The position numbers and the translations under genes were made by a program. Source: Lathyrus oleraceus (lineage: Eukaryota > Streptophyta > Magnoliopsida > Fabales > Fabaceae). From it: a stretch of 64,000 nt of DNA. The stretch lies in NCBI RefSeq assembly GCF_024323335.1, contig NC_066584.1, forward strand, positions 428,925,319 through 428,989,318, read 5' to 3'. Each line of letters starts with the position of its first letter. Positions within the stretch are counted from its first letter, which is position 1. Of this stretch, positions 10,936 to 22,974 are shown one piece after another. The notes beneath the pieces are model-generated. The model ran no database searches. It had not been told where the DNA came from and saw only the letters and a list, made by a program, of their open reading frames with translations.

Positions 10936-11390
10936 TCCAATACAGTCTATCATAAGACCCGTTTGGATCTTCAACTCAGAGACGATCTAGCGTACGATCC
11001 ATTCTGATTTTTCATCCTCGGCAAAGTCATCTGCCTAACGAACAGCTCAGTCTGTTCAGATACGGTCCAATGTATGATCCATTCTGATCCCTTATCCCCA
11101 GCAGTATATAGCATACTCCGACCCCCCGGCGAAGTCGACAGCATAATGGATGACTCACTATACGGTCTGATGTACGACCCGGTGTGACACCCATGTCTCC
11201 AGATATCGTCTAATGTACGACAGAATCTGGAAATCTCCTCATCAAACTTCCTGGATGGCATCTTTAAGCCCATCTCCGTCAAGACTGATGGACAAGCGCA
11301 AATTGTTGGGGCATTCTAGTGTTCAATAATCTTTCACCTCCAGACCACGAACGGCACATACCATTCTGACTCTCTCGGTTCAAGAATATT
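10936..11390 (+). other. Degenerate continuation of the Ogre repeat spacer
   Basis: Scattered pieces of the tandem unit remain, such as GATACGGTC and GTACGACCC, mixed with unique sequence up to the polypurine tract. The one short open frame on the - strand (10971-11282) overlaps these repeats and is not supported. Confidence 0.6.
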
Positions 11391-11403
11391 GAACAGGGGC
11401 AGC
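11391..11403 (+). other. Polypurine tract of the Ogre/Tat element
   Basis: GAACAGGGGCAGC lies directly before the LTR start TGTCATACCCC and is the expected priming site for plus-strand DNA. Confidence 0.75.
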
Positions 11404-11546
11404 TGTCATACCCCAAAATTTGCCCATCAATAGCTCAAGACATTTTTCAGGGGCATTCCGACTCATTTTATGGCACTGATCTTAAAGGGACAAAGGCCCA
11501 GCTCACGAATGGCCCAATCCAGAAAATGGCCCAAACTGGCCTGTTC

Positions 11547-11655
11547 GCTACACGCTCGCCTAGCGAACGTTACGTTCGCTACACGCTCGCCTAGCGAACG
11601 TTCGCTACACGCTCGCCTAGCGAAGCAAACGTTCGCTACCAGCTCGCCTAGCGAG
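11547..11655 (+). repeat. Short repeat cluster GCTCGCCTAGCGA in the Ogre LTR
   Basis: Four tandem copies of about 25-30 bases contain TTCGCTACACGCTCGCC and TAGCGAACG. The motif is partly self-complementary (TTCGCTA against TAGCGAA), so each copy can form a small hairpin. It lies just upstream of the TATA box. Confidence 0.85.
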
Positions 11656-11718
11656 GCTGACAGACAACAAAAAATTTCGGGCTTCGTTCTGAGCCCATTA
11701 GGTCATGAAAAAGGGCAT

Positions 11719-11726
11719 TATAAATA
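11719..11726 (+). promoter_or_regulatory. TATA box of the Ogre/Tat LTR
   Basis: TATAAATA follows AAAAGGGCAT and precedes a purine-rich leader with ACCCTA motifs, as expected for an LTR promoter. Confidence 0.65.
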
Positions 11727-13409
11727 CCAGCACTTCAGTAATGAAAAGGAGAACGAAAAAAGGAGAGAGGAGAACTCTAGCAAGTAAACCCTAGCGCTCA
11801 CAGACGGAAAACCCTAAAGGAAGCCCTGAAGGAAAAGCCGGCGGCCGCAAAGCTACCTCCGCCCGATTCGATCCGATCAGCCAATTCAAGGTTACAATTC
11901 GATTACAAACAGGTTGGCATTGCTATTACTACCCTATGTTCTTAATTTGCACATGGTATCATGATTGAATTTATGAAACTATCTTAAGTTTTACATATGA
12001 ATTTAAGTATGCATGAACCGTTGAATGTCTAACCACATAATCTCTGTAATGAATGCTATAAAGTGTGAAGCTTGCTGCCATTATATCGTTATTAAAACCG
12101 GAATCCGCAGCCGCTCGCTAGCACATCGCTAAGCGAGCATGCAGCGAGTATTCGCTAAGCCTTCGCTAGGAGAGGCAGGCGCGAACCTGACAGTAGCCAA
12201 CTTTTCTGTTCTGACTTTTCATTCATGTTTTATCATAGCCAGGCATTGTTTATTTGATCCTATTACTGTTGTGATCTCTTTTGCGGTGTAATCCTCGATT
12301 GCACCCTGATTTGGTATGCTAACCCGTTTGTTGAATTTTGCAAAGGTTCATATGTCCCAGAAAAAAAGATCGCCGTTAGGTCTTCCACTTTATTTGTGGG
12401 ATACCCTTGTGGAGGCTCACCCTAAATTGCTTAATTAATTTTAATGTGTTAATTTTAATAATTAATTTTAATAATTAATTTTAATGTATTAATTTTAATG
12501 TATTATTTTTAATGTATTGATTTTAATGTGGAGATTCATCATAATCACCTAATTAACTTTAAAATGCGGCCTTTAAATATGTGATCTTGGACCTCTCTTT
12601 TGCCTTATGATATTACGGTATTACGGTCATGTCCCGCGAATGTGGGGATACACTTAGCAATGGCCCTTCGATTAAATTATCATAAAATAAATCATAGTCC
12701 CTCGGATGTTGCCTTCGAATATATGATTTCGTCCCTCGATGACCCTTCGGTGTAGCTTGCGGTTAAATGATGATCGTCCCTTCGAATGCTAAGGTATCCT
12801 TACAACTGTTGCCTTCAATGACCTATCGATGACCCTACGATGACCCTTAAACATCCAAAGGGTAAAATTACTTACTTCTCAATAGTAAGGACAGTTTTAC
12901 CCTCATAAGGATAGGAAACGTTCATAACGACCTTAGGAAGGTATAACTCTCAATTGCTGGATCATAACCTAAAACATTTCCCACCCCTCACACTTTGCAA
13001 ATCCTAGAAAATCACCACTTGGTATACATTCATACTAGAATCATTACCAAGCCACATTTTTCTAAACCGTTTTCAAAATCAAACGAGATAAATACTTTGT
13101 ATACATTCATACGAGAATCATTACAAAGTTAAACTCTCTTTTCGAAACATTTTTTAAACAATTCACGAACACTTTTCAGACAAAAATATAAGTGATCCAG
13201 CAATTAAGAGCCCATGGATAACCATGGATACAAAGGGTGCTAACACCTTCCCTTTGTATAATGTACCTCCCGAACCCAAAATCTATTGAGGTCTTTCCTG
13301 TTCTTTTCCACCTTTCCTTATTGGATAAAAGAAAAGTCGGTGGCGACTCTTGCTATCCGCGACATTGCGATAAAAAGCAAAACACCCCAAGTCAGTTCAC
13401 CGTATGACA

Positions 13410-13952
13410 TTATCCAAATATTTTTTGAAGCAAATTCATCAACTAAGTCTCTGAATTTTAATACCTCCAAATGATCATTAAATAATTAATAAATAAAATA
13501 AAAAATAAAAAATAAAAAATTAACAATTATAAAATAACAAAATAAAAAGAATCATTGATTAAAAAATAAAATAAAATATTTAATATTTATTTTGTTTTAT
13601 TTTTTATATTTTCTATTCATCTTTAAATAGTTTAAATCATTAGTATTTATTATAATAATAATAATAAAACTATGCATCAACAATTAAAAAAATATAATAA
13701 AAAGGATTGAACTCACAACTTTTAAAAATCAATTTGTATCACTTGGCCAATGACAAATTCATATTTATTTTTTATTTTATAATTTACTTAATATAATATT
13801 AAATATATATTTTGTTTTTTTTTAAACGAAATGAGATCTCTTTAATTTGAAAGCACTAGACTAAGGATTGTCTTACCCTTACTCGGGACCGACCCTGATA
13901 CAAGCTATAATTTCACAACAAATAATAAATAAAAATAAGAAATAATCAAAAT
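13410..13952. other. AT-rich spacer between Ogre LTR and MULE
   Basis: The spacer is low-complexity AAAATAAA-type sequence with no open frame or recognisable domain. It separates the Ogre LTR from the direct repeat that borders the MULE. Confidence 0.6.
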
Positions 13953-14030
13953 TAAGAAACATATGATGTCAATAAAGCCCATACATATCATATAAATTGC
14001 AATTTCAGTGGCTAAGAAACATATGAGGAA
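13953..14030 (+). repeat. Left copy of a ~80-bp direct repeat bordering the MULE
   Basis: The segment with AATAAAGCCCATACATATCA and ATAAATTGCAATTT resembles 23947-24030 (ATTAAAGCCCATGCATAGCA, ATAGATTGCAATTT) in the same direction. It lies directly outside the left MULE end. It is much longer than a normal 9-bp MULE target duplication and is diverged. Confidence 0.6.
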
Positions 14031-14340
14031 ATTTTACTTCATACCCCTACACTTAGACTAATACCCCTATAATTTTTTTAAAATATCAATTTTACCCCTA
14101 ATTGTTTTTAACCAATTTACCATTTTATTTTTAACGATTCAATTGATACTTCCGAAAATTACACTTTCCACCCTCGTACCGGAACTCCTTGAAAAAGACA
14201 TTTGGTATGTATTTTTTTAAACCGAAAGACTTTGAAAAAGACATCTGGAACACTGCAAATAGTATACCGGAAGACTTACTTAAAGAGTTCCGGTTCTTTT
14301 TGAAAAAATAACGTTCTAGAACACTTATATACTGAAACGT
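14031..14340 (+). repeat. Left terminal region of the MULE
   Basis: The outer part contains ATACCCCTACAC and ATACCCCTATAATT. The inner part (14140-14340) carries palindromic pieces such as ACCGGAACTCC and CCGGAAGACTTACTTAAAG. The equivalent blocks occur near the right end. Confidence 0.65.
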
Positions 14341-16830
14341 TTTAGATGGATTAAAGAGGTTTGAATCGATAATAAAGTAATCGTTATTATCACTCGTTCA
14401 GATACTGAAACAGGCAAGAGATGGAGAAGTAACAAATTAATATTTGGTTGTGATAAAGGTGAGAAACACAAGGATAATGATAGTGAAACCTAAAGTGCGT
14501 CCAAGAAATGTGGATGCTCATTTAAAATCAGGTCGACTCTGGTGAAAAATGGATCTGGTTGGAAGATTGATGTAAAATGTGGGGTCCATCATCATGGTTT
14601 ACCTGATAGATTAGAATGTCATTCCTTTGTTGGTAGGTTGACCATAAATGAGAAGCAACATGTCGCTGATTTGACAAAGAGACATGTACCACCTAGACAC
14701 ATATTGCTTTCCTTGCAAGACCGAGATCTAGAGAATGTCACTTGGATTACGCAAATATACAAGCATAAGAGTATGATAGAAAAAGAGATAAGAGGTCCTA
14801 GAAGTGAGATACAACATTTTTTTAAGCTTATTGAGGATGCATGCTATGTGTATTGGAGTAGAAAAAAGGATGACTCGGAAGTTGTGAGGGATATATTTTG
14901 GGTCCATCCTGATTCAGTTAAGTTGTTGACTATTTTTCCTATTGTGTTAGTTATGGATAGGACCTATAAGACAAACAAATATAGACAACCTTTGTTTGAA
15001 ATTATTGAAATGACATCAACTGAGTTGACTTTTGCTGTTGCATTTGCGTATATGGAGTCTGAGCAGACAAAGAATTTTTGCTGGGTATTAGATAAACTTA
15101 AAGAATTGTCTGTGAAGAAAGATTTATGTCCACAAGTGATTTTGACAGATATAAATCTTGCTTTGATGAAAGCAATTGAAGTTGTGTTTCCCAGGTCGAC
15201 TAATTTTCTATGTAGATTTCACATTAACAAAAACGTTGGTGCAAAATGCAAACAATATATGGTGAATGACCTGCAAAAGACGATAGACACATTATGGATG
15301 GAAGTTGTTTGGGCTAATGATGAGGTTGAGTATGGTCAACGGTTGCATCAACTTGAGCAAGCATGTGTTGATTATAGTGAATTTATTAATTATGTGAAAG
15401 ACACATGGTTGACTCCACATATACAGAGATTTGTTGGAGCATGGATTAATCGAGTGCTACATTTGGGTAACACGACGACTAATCGGTACTTGTTATAATT
15501 TTTTCTATGTATTTTTTTATATGTGATATTTTTAATATTTTCAATATGTTATTTTTAGGGTTGAATCTGCTCATTGGAAGTTAAAGTAGATGTTAGAAAA
15601 TAGTATAGGTGACATGGTCAAATATTGGGAAGCTATGAATGACAACTTGAGGTTACAACTGGGCAACATTAGAGCTTCTTTTCAAAAAAAAAATTACGAA
15701 GTTGAGCACGCGCACATAAGTCCATTTTATGGTAATTTATGCGGTTCAGTGTCTCAAACTGCTTTGAGACGTATTGCTGAAGAGTTATTGAGAGTTGATT
15801 ATGTTGGAACTAATAGGAAAATATATGGTTGTACTCAAAGAACATATTATGGGTTACCTTGTTCTTGTGAGTTGGGAAGATACGCACTAGGTGGTATACC
15901 GATACCCATAGATGATGTTCATGTTCATTGGAGGAAACTAACTATGGAAGTTGAGTTAGAGGTAGGTGCAGATGATGGATCATAGGTGGATATGACTTGT
16001 GCAATAGATGAATTATGGAAACGGTTTAGGTCATTAGATGTTATTGAGAAAAGGGCATTAAAGAGTAGGGCTTGTGAACTTGCATATCCCACAATGACTC
16101 CATTGTGTCCACCACCCGAGAAATTAAAACCAAAGGAGAAGTGAAGAAGAAAGGAAAAAAACTAGCAGAATATGATGTTTATAGGGACCGTTCGTATCAT
16201 GAGTATGTTGATAAGGCATCTCAATCTTCACAAAGGAAATCTCAACCATCACAGACTTCAAAAAAGTTAAAAAATGATCAAAGAAGCAACCACAATCAAA
16301 GAAACATTTCACTCTTCAATTTCCTAATCATATTAGGTCATACATTGAAGATGTAGTTAATGTTGTATCAAATGGTAATTGTGCATTTAGAGTCATTGCA
16401 TCATTGCATGGATATGGTGAGGATGGTTGGTCAATGGTTCACCGAAACTTGGGGTTGGAAATAATAGACAAGGATAAGTCAACTTTGTATGACAAGTTAT
16501 TTTGTAATCGGTTGTCAGAAGTGAGAGAATATTTGATGATAGAATCCTCTGGTTCACAACCACCAGAAAAATGGTTGACTCTACCAGATATGGGTTACTT
16601 GATAGCGAATCGCTATAATGTTGTACTTGTCTATTTAGGCAATCCGTGCATGACTTTCTTTCCTATGACAAGTTCGCATTCACCAAATGTCTCCATTTAT
16701 TGCATTGGTTTTGTTAACCAAAATCATTGGGTTCAGGTACGTATTTTATTTTATATGACTTACTATTTTAATTATTTCACTTAATTAAATATGTTTTAAT
16801 TATTGTTATCAGGTTAACATGAAATAGGGG
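14341..16830 (+). pseudogene. FAR1/MULE transposase fused to OTU-like cysteine protease, broken
   Basis: The order is a FAR1-type DNA-binding region (to about 14640, with ITRSDTETGKRWRS and KKCGCSF), a MULE transposase core (VLVMDRTYKTNKY, with later FLCRFHINKN), a SWIM zinc finger (CTQRTYYGLPCSC, about 15830-15880), a basic linker and an OTU peptidase-like domain (16316-16736) with SNGNCAFRVIA around the nucleophile Cys and NHWVQV around the His. The first likely OTU Asp position is Ser. Introns fit at 15486-15558 and 16737-16812. The gene is dead: in-frame stops at 14362, 14491, 15587, 15983 and 16825, plus a frameshift near 16110-16135. FAR1/MULE-OTU fusions are known in plant MULEs. Confidence 0.85.
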
Positions 16831-17564
16831 TTTCTGTTGCCACCGGTCACATTATATTATGGAACCCACCAACATCAACAAATATGCTCTAGTTGCATAT
16901 GCCCAACTAGAAGCAGCTCTATGTTGTACGAATAAATCATATAACCACTCCAATTTATAATAAGAACTCATGCAGCTATGAACATGTGATTGTGCCTCAC
17001 CATGTGACACTCCTAAGTAGTCAACAACAAGTTCAACAACAACCTCTTCAGTGACATCCTGAGGACTCCAGAACACACCCTGATGGGCAAGTGAAGTAGA
17101 CATGAGACGTCATCCAAAGTAATGCTCATTTCACCAAACGGCATGTGAAATGAAGATCTCTCTAAATGTCATCTTTCCACAAATGCAGATATCAGATTTG
17201 TGTCTATCTTATTCAAACTAGTTCTCTGAAGTGAAGATAACTCAGACCTAGAAACCCAACTCTCCACCTGTTGTGGAAGAGCTAGTGGAACCCTCGATGT
17301 TAGCTTAAGTTCGTGTCCAGCAACCTTTAACTCTTTCTTCGGACCTCTTTCCTAAAAACAATTAAAACACATATTATAAAACACAATATAAAATATTCAA
17401 ATATTATTCAATTTCAAATATACGTCGTTTATTTACCTCAGCAAACCATAAATGACGAGCAACATGATGCTCGTACTTTACCAAAAGAGACGTATCGTAC
17501 GGCCCTCCTGCATAGTCAGTCGGATCTACTGTAGATGAAGATGCGCCCCGTCCTAAACTACAAT

Positions 17565-17576
17565 CACTACGCCAAA
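17565..17576 (+). repeat. CACTA left terminal inverted repeat
   Basis: CACTACGCCAAA is the exact complement of 23416-23427. AAT precedes it as target duplication. Confidence 0.97.
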
Positions 17577-18735
17577 AACTGGAATAGACAGCGCACCTTA
17601 GAGGGCGCTTTACTACAAAAGCGCTCTTTAAAGTGAAGCGAAAAATAAGGAGCAATAGACAGCGCACTTTAGAGAGCACTTTTGTAACAAAGCGCCCTCT
17701 AAGGTGAAGCGAAAAAATAAGGAGGAGATAGAGGGACAACAATACATGGCGCTTTTTAGAAAGCGCCCTCTAAGGTTACCCTTAGAGGGCGCTTTTAATA
17801 AAGCGCTGTTATAAGTCCATGTGCATTTCCAGCTTATAAAGCGCTTCTGGAAAGCCTTAGAGAGCGCTTTCATAAGCGCCCTCTTAGGCCCCCTTTAGAG
17901 GGCGCTTTGTTTCCACAAGCGCCCTCTAAGGTGAAACGAAAAAATAAGGAGGAGATAGAGGGACAACAATACATGGAGCTTTTTAGAAAGCACCCTCTAA
18001 GGTTACCCTTAGAGGGCGCTTTTAATAAAGCGCTGTTATAAGTCCACGTGCATTTCCAGCTTATAAAGCGCTTCTGGAAAGCCTCAGAGAGCGCTTTCGT
18101 AAGCGCCCTCTTAGGCCCCCTTTAGAGGGCGCTTTTTTTCCACAAGCGCCCTCTAATGTCCCCTTTATAAAGGGCGCTTTATTACAAAAGCGCACTCTAA
18201 AGTGAAGAGAAAAAATAAGGAGCGAACAACTTGAATAGACAGCGCACTTTAGAGGGCGCTTTTGTAACAAAGCGCCCTCTAAAGTGAAGCGAAAAAATAA
18301 TGAGGAAATGAAGGGACACCAATAGAGGACGCTTTATTGAAAGCGCCCTCTAAGGGTAACCTTAGAGGGCGCTTCTAAAAAAGCGCTCTCTATGTCCATG
18401 TACATTTCCAGTTTATAAGGCGCTTTTGGAAAGCCTTAGAGAGCGCTTAAAGCGCTCTCTAAGACCCCCTTTAGAGGGCGCTTTTGTAACAAAGCGCCCT
18501 CTAAAGTGAAGCCAAAAAAAAAATGGAGGGACAACAATAGAGGGCGCTTTTGTGAAAGCGCCCTCTAAGGTTACTCTTAGAGGGCGCTTTTGAAAAAGCG
18601 CTCTCTAAGTCCATGTACATTTCCAGTTTAGAAGGCGCTTTTGGAAAGCCTTAGAGAGCGCTTTCAGAAGCGCCCTCTTAGGCCCCCTTTAGAGGGCGCT
18701 TTTTTTAAAAAAGCACCCTCTAAGGTCCCCTTTAG
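17577..18735 (+). repeat. CACTA left subterminal repeats
   Basis: About twenty copies of AGAGGGCGCTT or AAGCGCCCTCT occur in both directions over 1.16 kb, in larger blocks with the same intervening text (for example CATGTACATTTCCAG repeated). Opposed copies can fold as hairpins. Arrays of a short motif at the ends are the binding platform for CACTA-encoded DNA-binding proteins. Confidence 0.93.
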
Positions 18736-18739
18736 TAAA

Positions 18740-19381
18740 CATTAAAAATATAACATATACTGCATGTCTCTTTATTTTCCCTCTCTATAAGCTATTTCGT
18801 TTTCTCTCAACTGCGATTACTCTCTACTGCGATTACTCCCTCACCGTTCATCGTTCGTTCTCCCTCCCTCACCGTCATCGTCGTCGTTCGTTCTCCCTCC
18901 CTCACCGTTCACGTTCACTGCGTTATCCTCTTCCACCGTCACTGTTCACTTTCTTCTCCATCGTTACCGTCACCTTTAAGGTATTTCTCTTCTCCATCGT
19001 TACCGTTCACTTTCTTCATGTGTTTGATTATGGCATTTTCTAAACTTAGTTTTTCATTTTGTGCATTATGTTGATTAATGTTGTTTAGGGCAAACTGAGT
19101 TTTTTATTTCTGATTGAAAACTGATATATTTGAAGTGTGTTTGAGCTTGTTTTTGGAAGTTTGATGATTATGGATACAAGTTTGTTCATGTTCCAAACAC
19201 CATAAGTTTGCATTGGTCTTTTGCATGCAGTAGGTGTGTGTGAGTTTGTATTCAATAATGATAAAAAAAAAGAGTTTAGATTGTTGTAACATGAGAGAAA
19301 TGGAAGGTATATGAATGTGTTCACGTATTGAATCATTGTCTTACTTGGGTCTTATTGAATCATTTCTATATTACAGATAAA
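18740..19381 (+). promoter_or_regulatory. Upstream and leader region of the CACTA gene
   Basis: A pyrimidine-rich stretch with repeated TCGTTCTCCCTCCCTCACCG and TTCACTTTCTTC blocks (18835-19020) is followed by about 360 bases without coding content before the ATG at 19382. Promoter and 5' UTR function is inferred only from position. Confidence 0.45.
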
Positions 19382-22300
19382 ATGGCTAACCAAGACGATA
19401 CCAATGCCGCGAATGAATCACGTAATAATGTTGAAAAAGAAATCAAACGAGGATTGACTGTTATGAAGTCAATCATTCGTGCAAGAGACAAGGGTGTAAA
19501 ATTTGAAGTACATTGGAGTGCTGAAGACCAACTAATTGAGCCTAACGGTTCAATGTTGGCAAGTTACATTGGTTTCCTTGTTCGCCAACATATTCCGATT
19601 ACATGTGATAATTGGAGAAGTCCGGACTTGAAGGTTGGCAAGGAAAAAATATGGTCGGAGATAAAGGTACTTACCATATATTGTTATATGTTTTTTTGTT
19701 GACTATTTGTTAACCATATATTGTTATAATATTACTTTATAATAACACACTCCATTTGTATGTTTTTTAGAGATCCTTTCACATCGATGAAAGCCGGCAA
19801 AAATATTGTATTCAATTGGCCGGAAAAAGACTCCGAGGATTTCGATCCTTTTTGTGCAACAAATTTCTCAAGGATGAGGAAGGAAAATTTGTTGAAGGAG
19901 AACGGCCAATGAAGTATGCCGAGATTATTTCAGCCGATGAATGGAATAACTTTGTCGCCAAACGAAGAAACAAAAATTCCATGTAATGTCTATTAATTAT
20001 GCTATTATACAATTGTTAAGTTACTAAGTTCTAATATGCCTTAAACTTTTTTATCCAGGAAGTAAGCGACATAAATAGGAAAAGGGCATCAAAACCCGCG
20101 TATCCGTACAAAAAAGGGCGTATGGGTTATGCACGGTTACAACAAAGAATTATGAGTATATTCAAATACTATGAGCTTATACATTGTCACAATATGTTAT
20201 AATTGATGATCTTATAATCTAATTCAATGTGTAGCTAGCCGAGGAGAAAAGTGACGCAACATCTCTTCCGGATCACGTATTATGGAAGGCTGCTCGGGTT
20301 GGGAAGGATGGGGCTGTCGTTGAAGCGGTCCAAAATGTTTATGACGAATGTGTAAGTATATGTAACATTATTTCTTTAATTATATCGAAAATTTTGTTAG
20401 ACATATAATTCATTTTTAATCTCCTCTAATAATATTTCAGGAGACTTTATCCCAAACCGTACCTTCAACCGAGGTCCAGGATTGCAGGAGCGTACTTAGT
20501 CGAGTACTAAATGTTCCTGAGTATTCCGGTCGTGTGAGGGGTAAGGGTTTTGGTGTGACTCCGTCGTCATTTTATAAAAAAACAAAAACAAAAAATCCTA
20601 CCAACAAAGAGGTGATGGAGACCTTGGCGGAGTTAAGGGCACAAGTACTCCAACTGCAAAACGAGAATGCAAGGTATAGAGAGGAAAGGTGCGCTTCCGA
20701 GGCAAAAGATACTAGTGACCGAGCTAGTATCAATCATCAACCGAAATTTCCCGAGGTAATTATATATGTTATTATGAAATTAAAATAGCACTTTTTTACT
20801 TGACACATATACAAGTTAACAATAACATTTATTATTGGTTTAGGGCATTTCACCTTGTCAGCTGTATCTATCGTCACCAACTTATCGCATGGTTGGCAAG
20901 GGAAAAGTGCACAATACTTCGGGTGAATTACTTCACCATAATCCCCTCCCGGTGGGATTTATGAAAGTTTCGGTTGACCTCGTATTCGATACGGACGCCC
21001 GTCTACCATTACCTGACGTTGTTTCAGAGACAACGTTGATGCGAGATGCAGTCGGATCCTTTGTTGGTTGGCCGTCAGAGCTAATTTTCCCTGATGCCGA
21101 GGTATATATGTTCTAAATGATTATGAATATTTAGTATTCACATTTCAATTCAGCTACAATTATGATATTTAATCAATTATATGGTAATGTTAGACTCCTA
21201 CAAGACCCACACATAAAGTTGGTAAAGGGATTTCAAGACGCATCGAGTCGGTTGCATCTCAAAAAGAGGTACAAATATATATACCCATTGAATTATATAC
21301 GCAACGATTCTGTTGCATCACAAAAAGTCATGATTTATTTTATATGAATTTTTAGGTTCCCGGTCGAGAGTTGAAAAGCGCTGCTAAGGATATTCCAACG
21401 ACGTCCGAGACAAAATCTCAAATTTTGATGCGTCTTGAGAAAATGGTGGAGGAGTCCGATATTATGCATGGGGGGGCATTCGTACTATAAATTTTGATGA
21501 AGGTGTTTTCGGAGCTGCTCATTTCGAAATAATTGGAAAGGAGGACTTCCAACAACTTTTTGAACACACCGAATTGGGCATCGCTGTCATTCATACATAC
21601 ATATGGTACTCCGATCAATCTATAATTTACTTAGTTGAACAATTTATTTACACATTTCAATGAGTAGTCTAATGTTTATTATGTTTCTATTTAAGGTATA
21701 TGTATGTAACATTGATGCGGGGAACTGAATTGTGTAACCGTTTCAATTTTATTGCTGCTTCCCGTATCAACGCAACGTTAATAAAGAATAATTCAACATC
21801 CGTAAAGAATGATCTAGTCGATATATTCATGGCGGCCGGCGATAAGTCTACACCCAGTTTGTATTTTTTACCGTTTAATTCTGGCAACGGGTTAGATTTT
21901 CTTTCTAATAATTTCATTCAAATCTATGTATATCTTTTACGTAGAAAATTTTCATTCATCTAAATTTTTGTTTTATTTTACAGTGGTCACTGGGTGTTGG
22001 TTGCTATGGATCTTTCGAGACTAATAGTGTATTATCTCGATTCTTTATCGGGTGATTGGAGTAAATATCCGAGTATGAAGAAGACGGTTGACGCGTAAGT
22101 GAAATTCCCCTAAATAATCGTGTGTATTTGTATATTTAATTATGTCTGTCAGATTGATCTCAATATACGTTTTTATTTTGTTAGGGCAATAATAAAATTT
22201 AGATTGAAAAAGAAATACCGCAATAGGAAGGACATTACCTGGATCAGAGTTCAGGTATATATTAAGTATCTTATTTTTGCTTATAATAGTGTTTGTTTTT

Positions 22301-22646
22301 TTGCTTATAATAGTGTTTGTAAGAAATTAACTATATATATATTGTTTGTTTTTCTGTATAGTGTCCTCAGCAAAATAATTCGGTCGATTGCGGATTTTTT
22401 GTAATGAGATTTATGAGAGACATCATTGCGTTGAATCGTATGGACATCCCAAAAATGGTATGGAATAATAACTTAGGGTTTATTTTAATATTATAGGATA
22501 TTTCATCTAATTTGTTACTAAATCATGAATATGTTTTATTCTCTTAATTGTAGTACTTTGAGGAATACAAATCTTACTCAAGAGCTCATTTGGATGAAAT
22601 CAAGGATGAATTGTGTCAATTCATTGTTGATCAAAGAATCATATAG
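19382..22646 (+). CDS. CACTA-borne Transposase_24-like / Ulp1 protease gene, 13 exons
   Basis: Exons that fit GT-AG rules: 19382-19666, 19771-19982, 20059-20155, 20239-20351, 20441-20755, 20844-21101, 21194-21268, 21356-21605, 21696-21890, 21984-22094, 22185-22254, 22362-22457, 22554-22646. Exons 1-5 match the plant Ptta/En/Spm (Transposase_24) type, with YPYKKGRMGYARLQQ, LWKAARVGKDG and SGRVRGKGFGVTPSSFYKK, then a coiled coil (ELRAQVLQLQNENARYREE). Exons 9-13 form an Ulp1/C48 cysteine protease: HWVLVAMD (His), YYLDSLSGDW (Asp), QNNSVDCGFF (Gln and nucleophile Cys), so the catalytic set is present. Ulp1 enzymes cleave SUMO-like modifiers. Two defects: the exon 2-3 join is out of phase by one base, and exon 8 shifts frame at a run of seven G (21471-21477). 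The full protein is therefore probably not made. Confidence 0.85.
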
Positions 22647-22974
22647 CTAGGTTGTATATTGTTGTACATATATGTATGGAATGTTGTTGTATGCTGTTGT
22701 TGTATATATGTTGTATATTGTTGTTTTAATTTTACTAAATCATGAATATGTTGTTGTATATTTTTGATCAAAGAATCATATATTAATGTTGTATATATGG
22801 AGGATTAATGTTGTATATAAATGGATTCATGTTGTATATATCAATGGATTAATGGTGTATAACATTGGATTAAAGGATGAAATCAATATGAATTTTACAC
22901 TTTTGCAGCATGCGAACAGGTTACCAATTAAATATCCACTGTTTTTCAAACAATTTTTTTTTTAAAATAACTAA
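22647..22974 (+). other. CACTA gene 3' region
   Basis: A simple TTGTTGTATAT and AAATCATGAATATG-type repeated text lies between the Ulp1 stop and the right subterminal array. It has no open frame. Confidence 0.6.

Larger units (their letters stand above)
7492..13409 (+). mobile_element. Ogre/Tat-lineage Ty3/gypsy retrotransposon, 3' part
   Basis: The 3' half of a large Tat/Ogre-type element is visible: the end of the RNase H-like region and the integrase, a long non-coding 3' region with tandem repeats, a polypurine stretch, and the 3' LTR. The rest lies upstream of the window, because Tekay element 1 was inserted in the integrase gene. The LTR ends TGTCATAC and GTATGACA are inverted copies. 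Lineage assignment rests on integrase similarity by recognition and on the LTR terminus, which is typical of legume Ogre/Tat elements. Confidence 0.88.
11404..13409 (+). repeat. 3' LTR of the Ogre/Tat element (2006 bp)
   Basis: It starts TGTCATACCCC and ends GTATGACA, an eight-base inverted terminus. It holds a TATA box (11719-11726), a cluster of GCTCGCCTAGCGA-type repeats (11547-11655) with a related cluster at about 12108-12180, a run of TTTTAATG-like units (12430-12540), and repeated CCTTCGATGACC-like blocks at 12700-12850. The U5 side contains GGTGGCGACTCT near 13340. No open frame of interest was seen. The following bases TTATC could be the target duplication, but the other copy is outside the window. 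Confidence 0.88.

Noticed and set aside
17404..18270. Three open frames on the - strand rich in Arg and Lys
   Set aside because: They run across the CACTA terminus and subterminal repeats; only the first part (17437-17564) is PMD coding.
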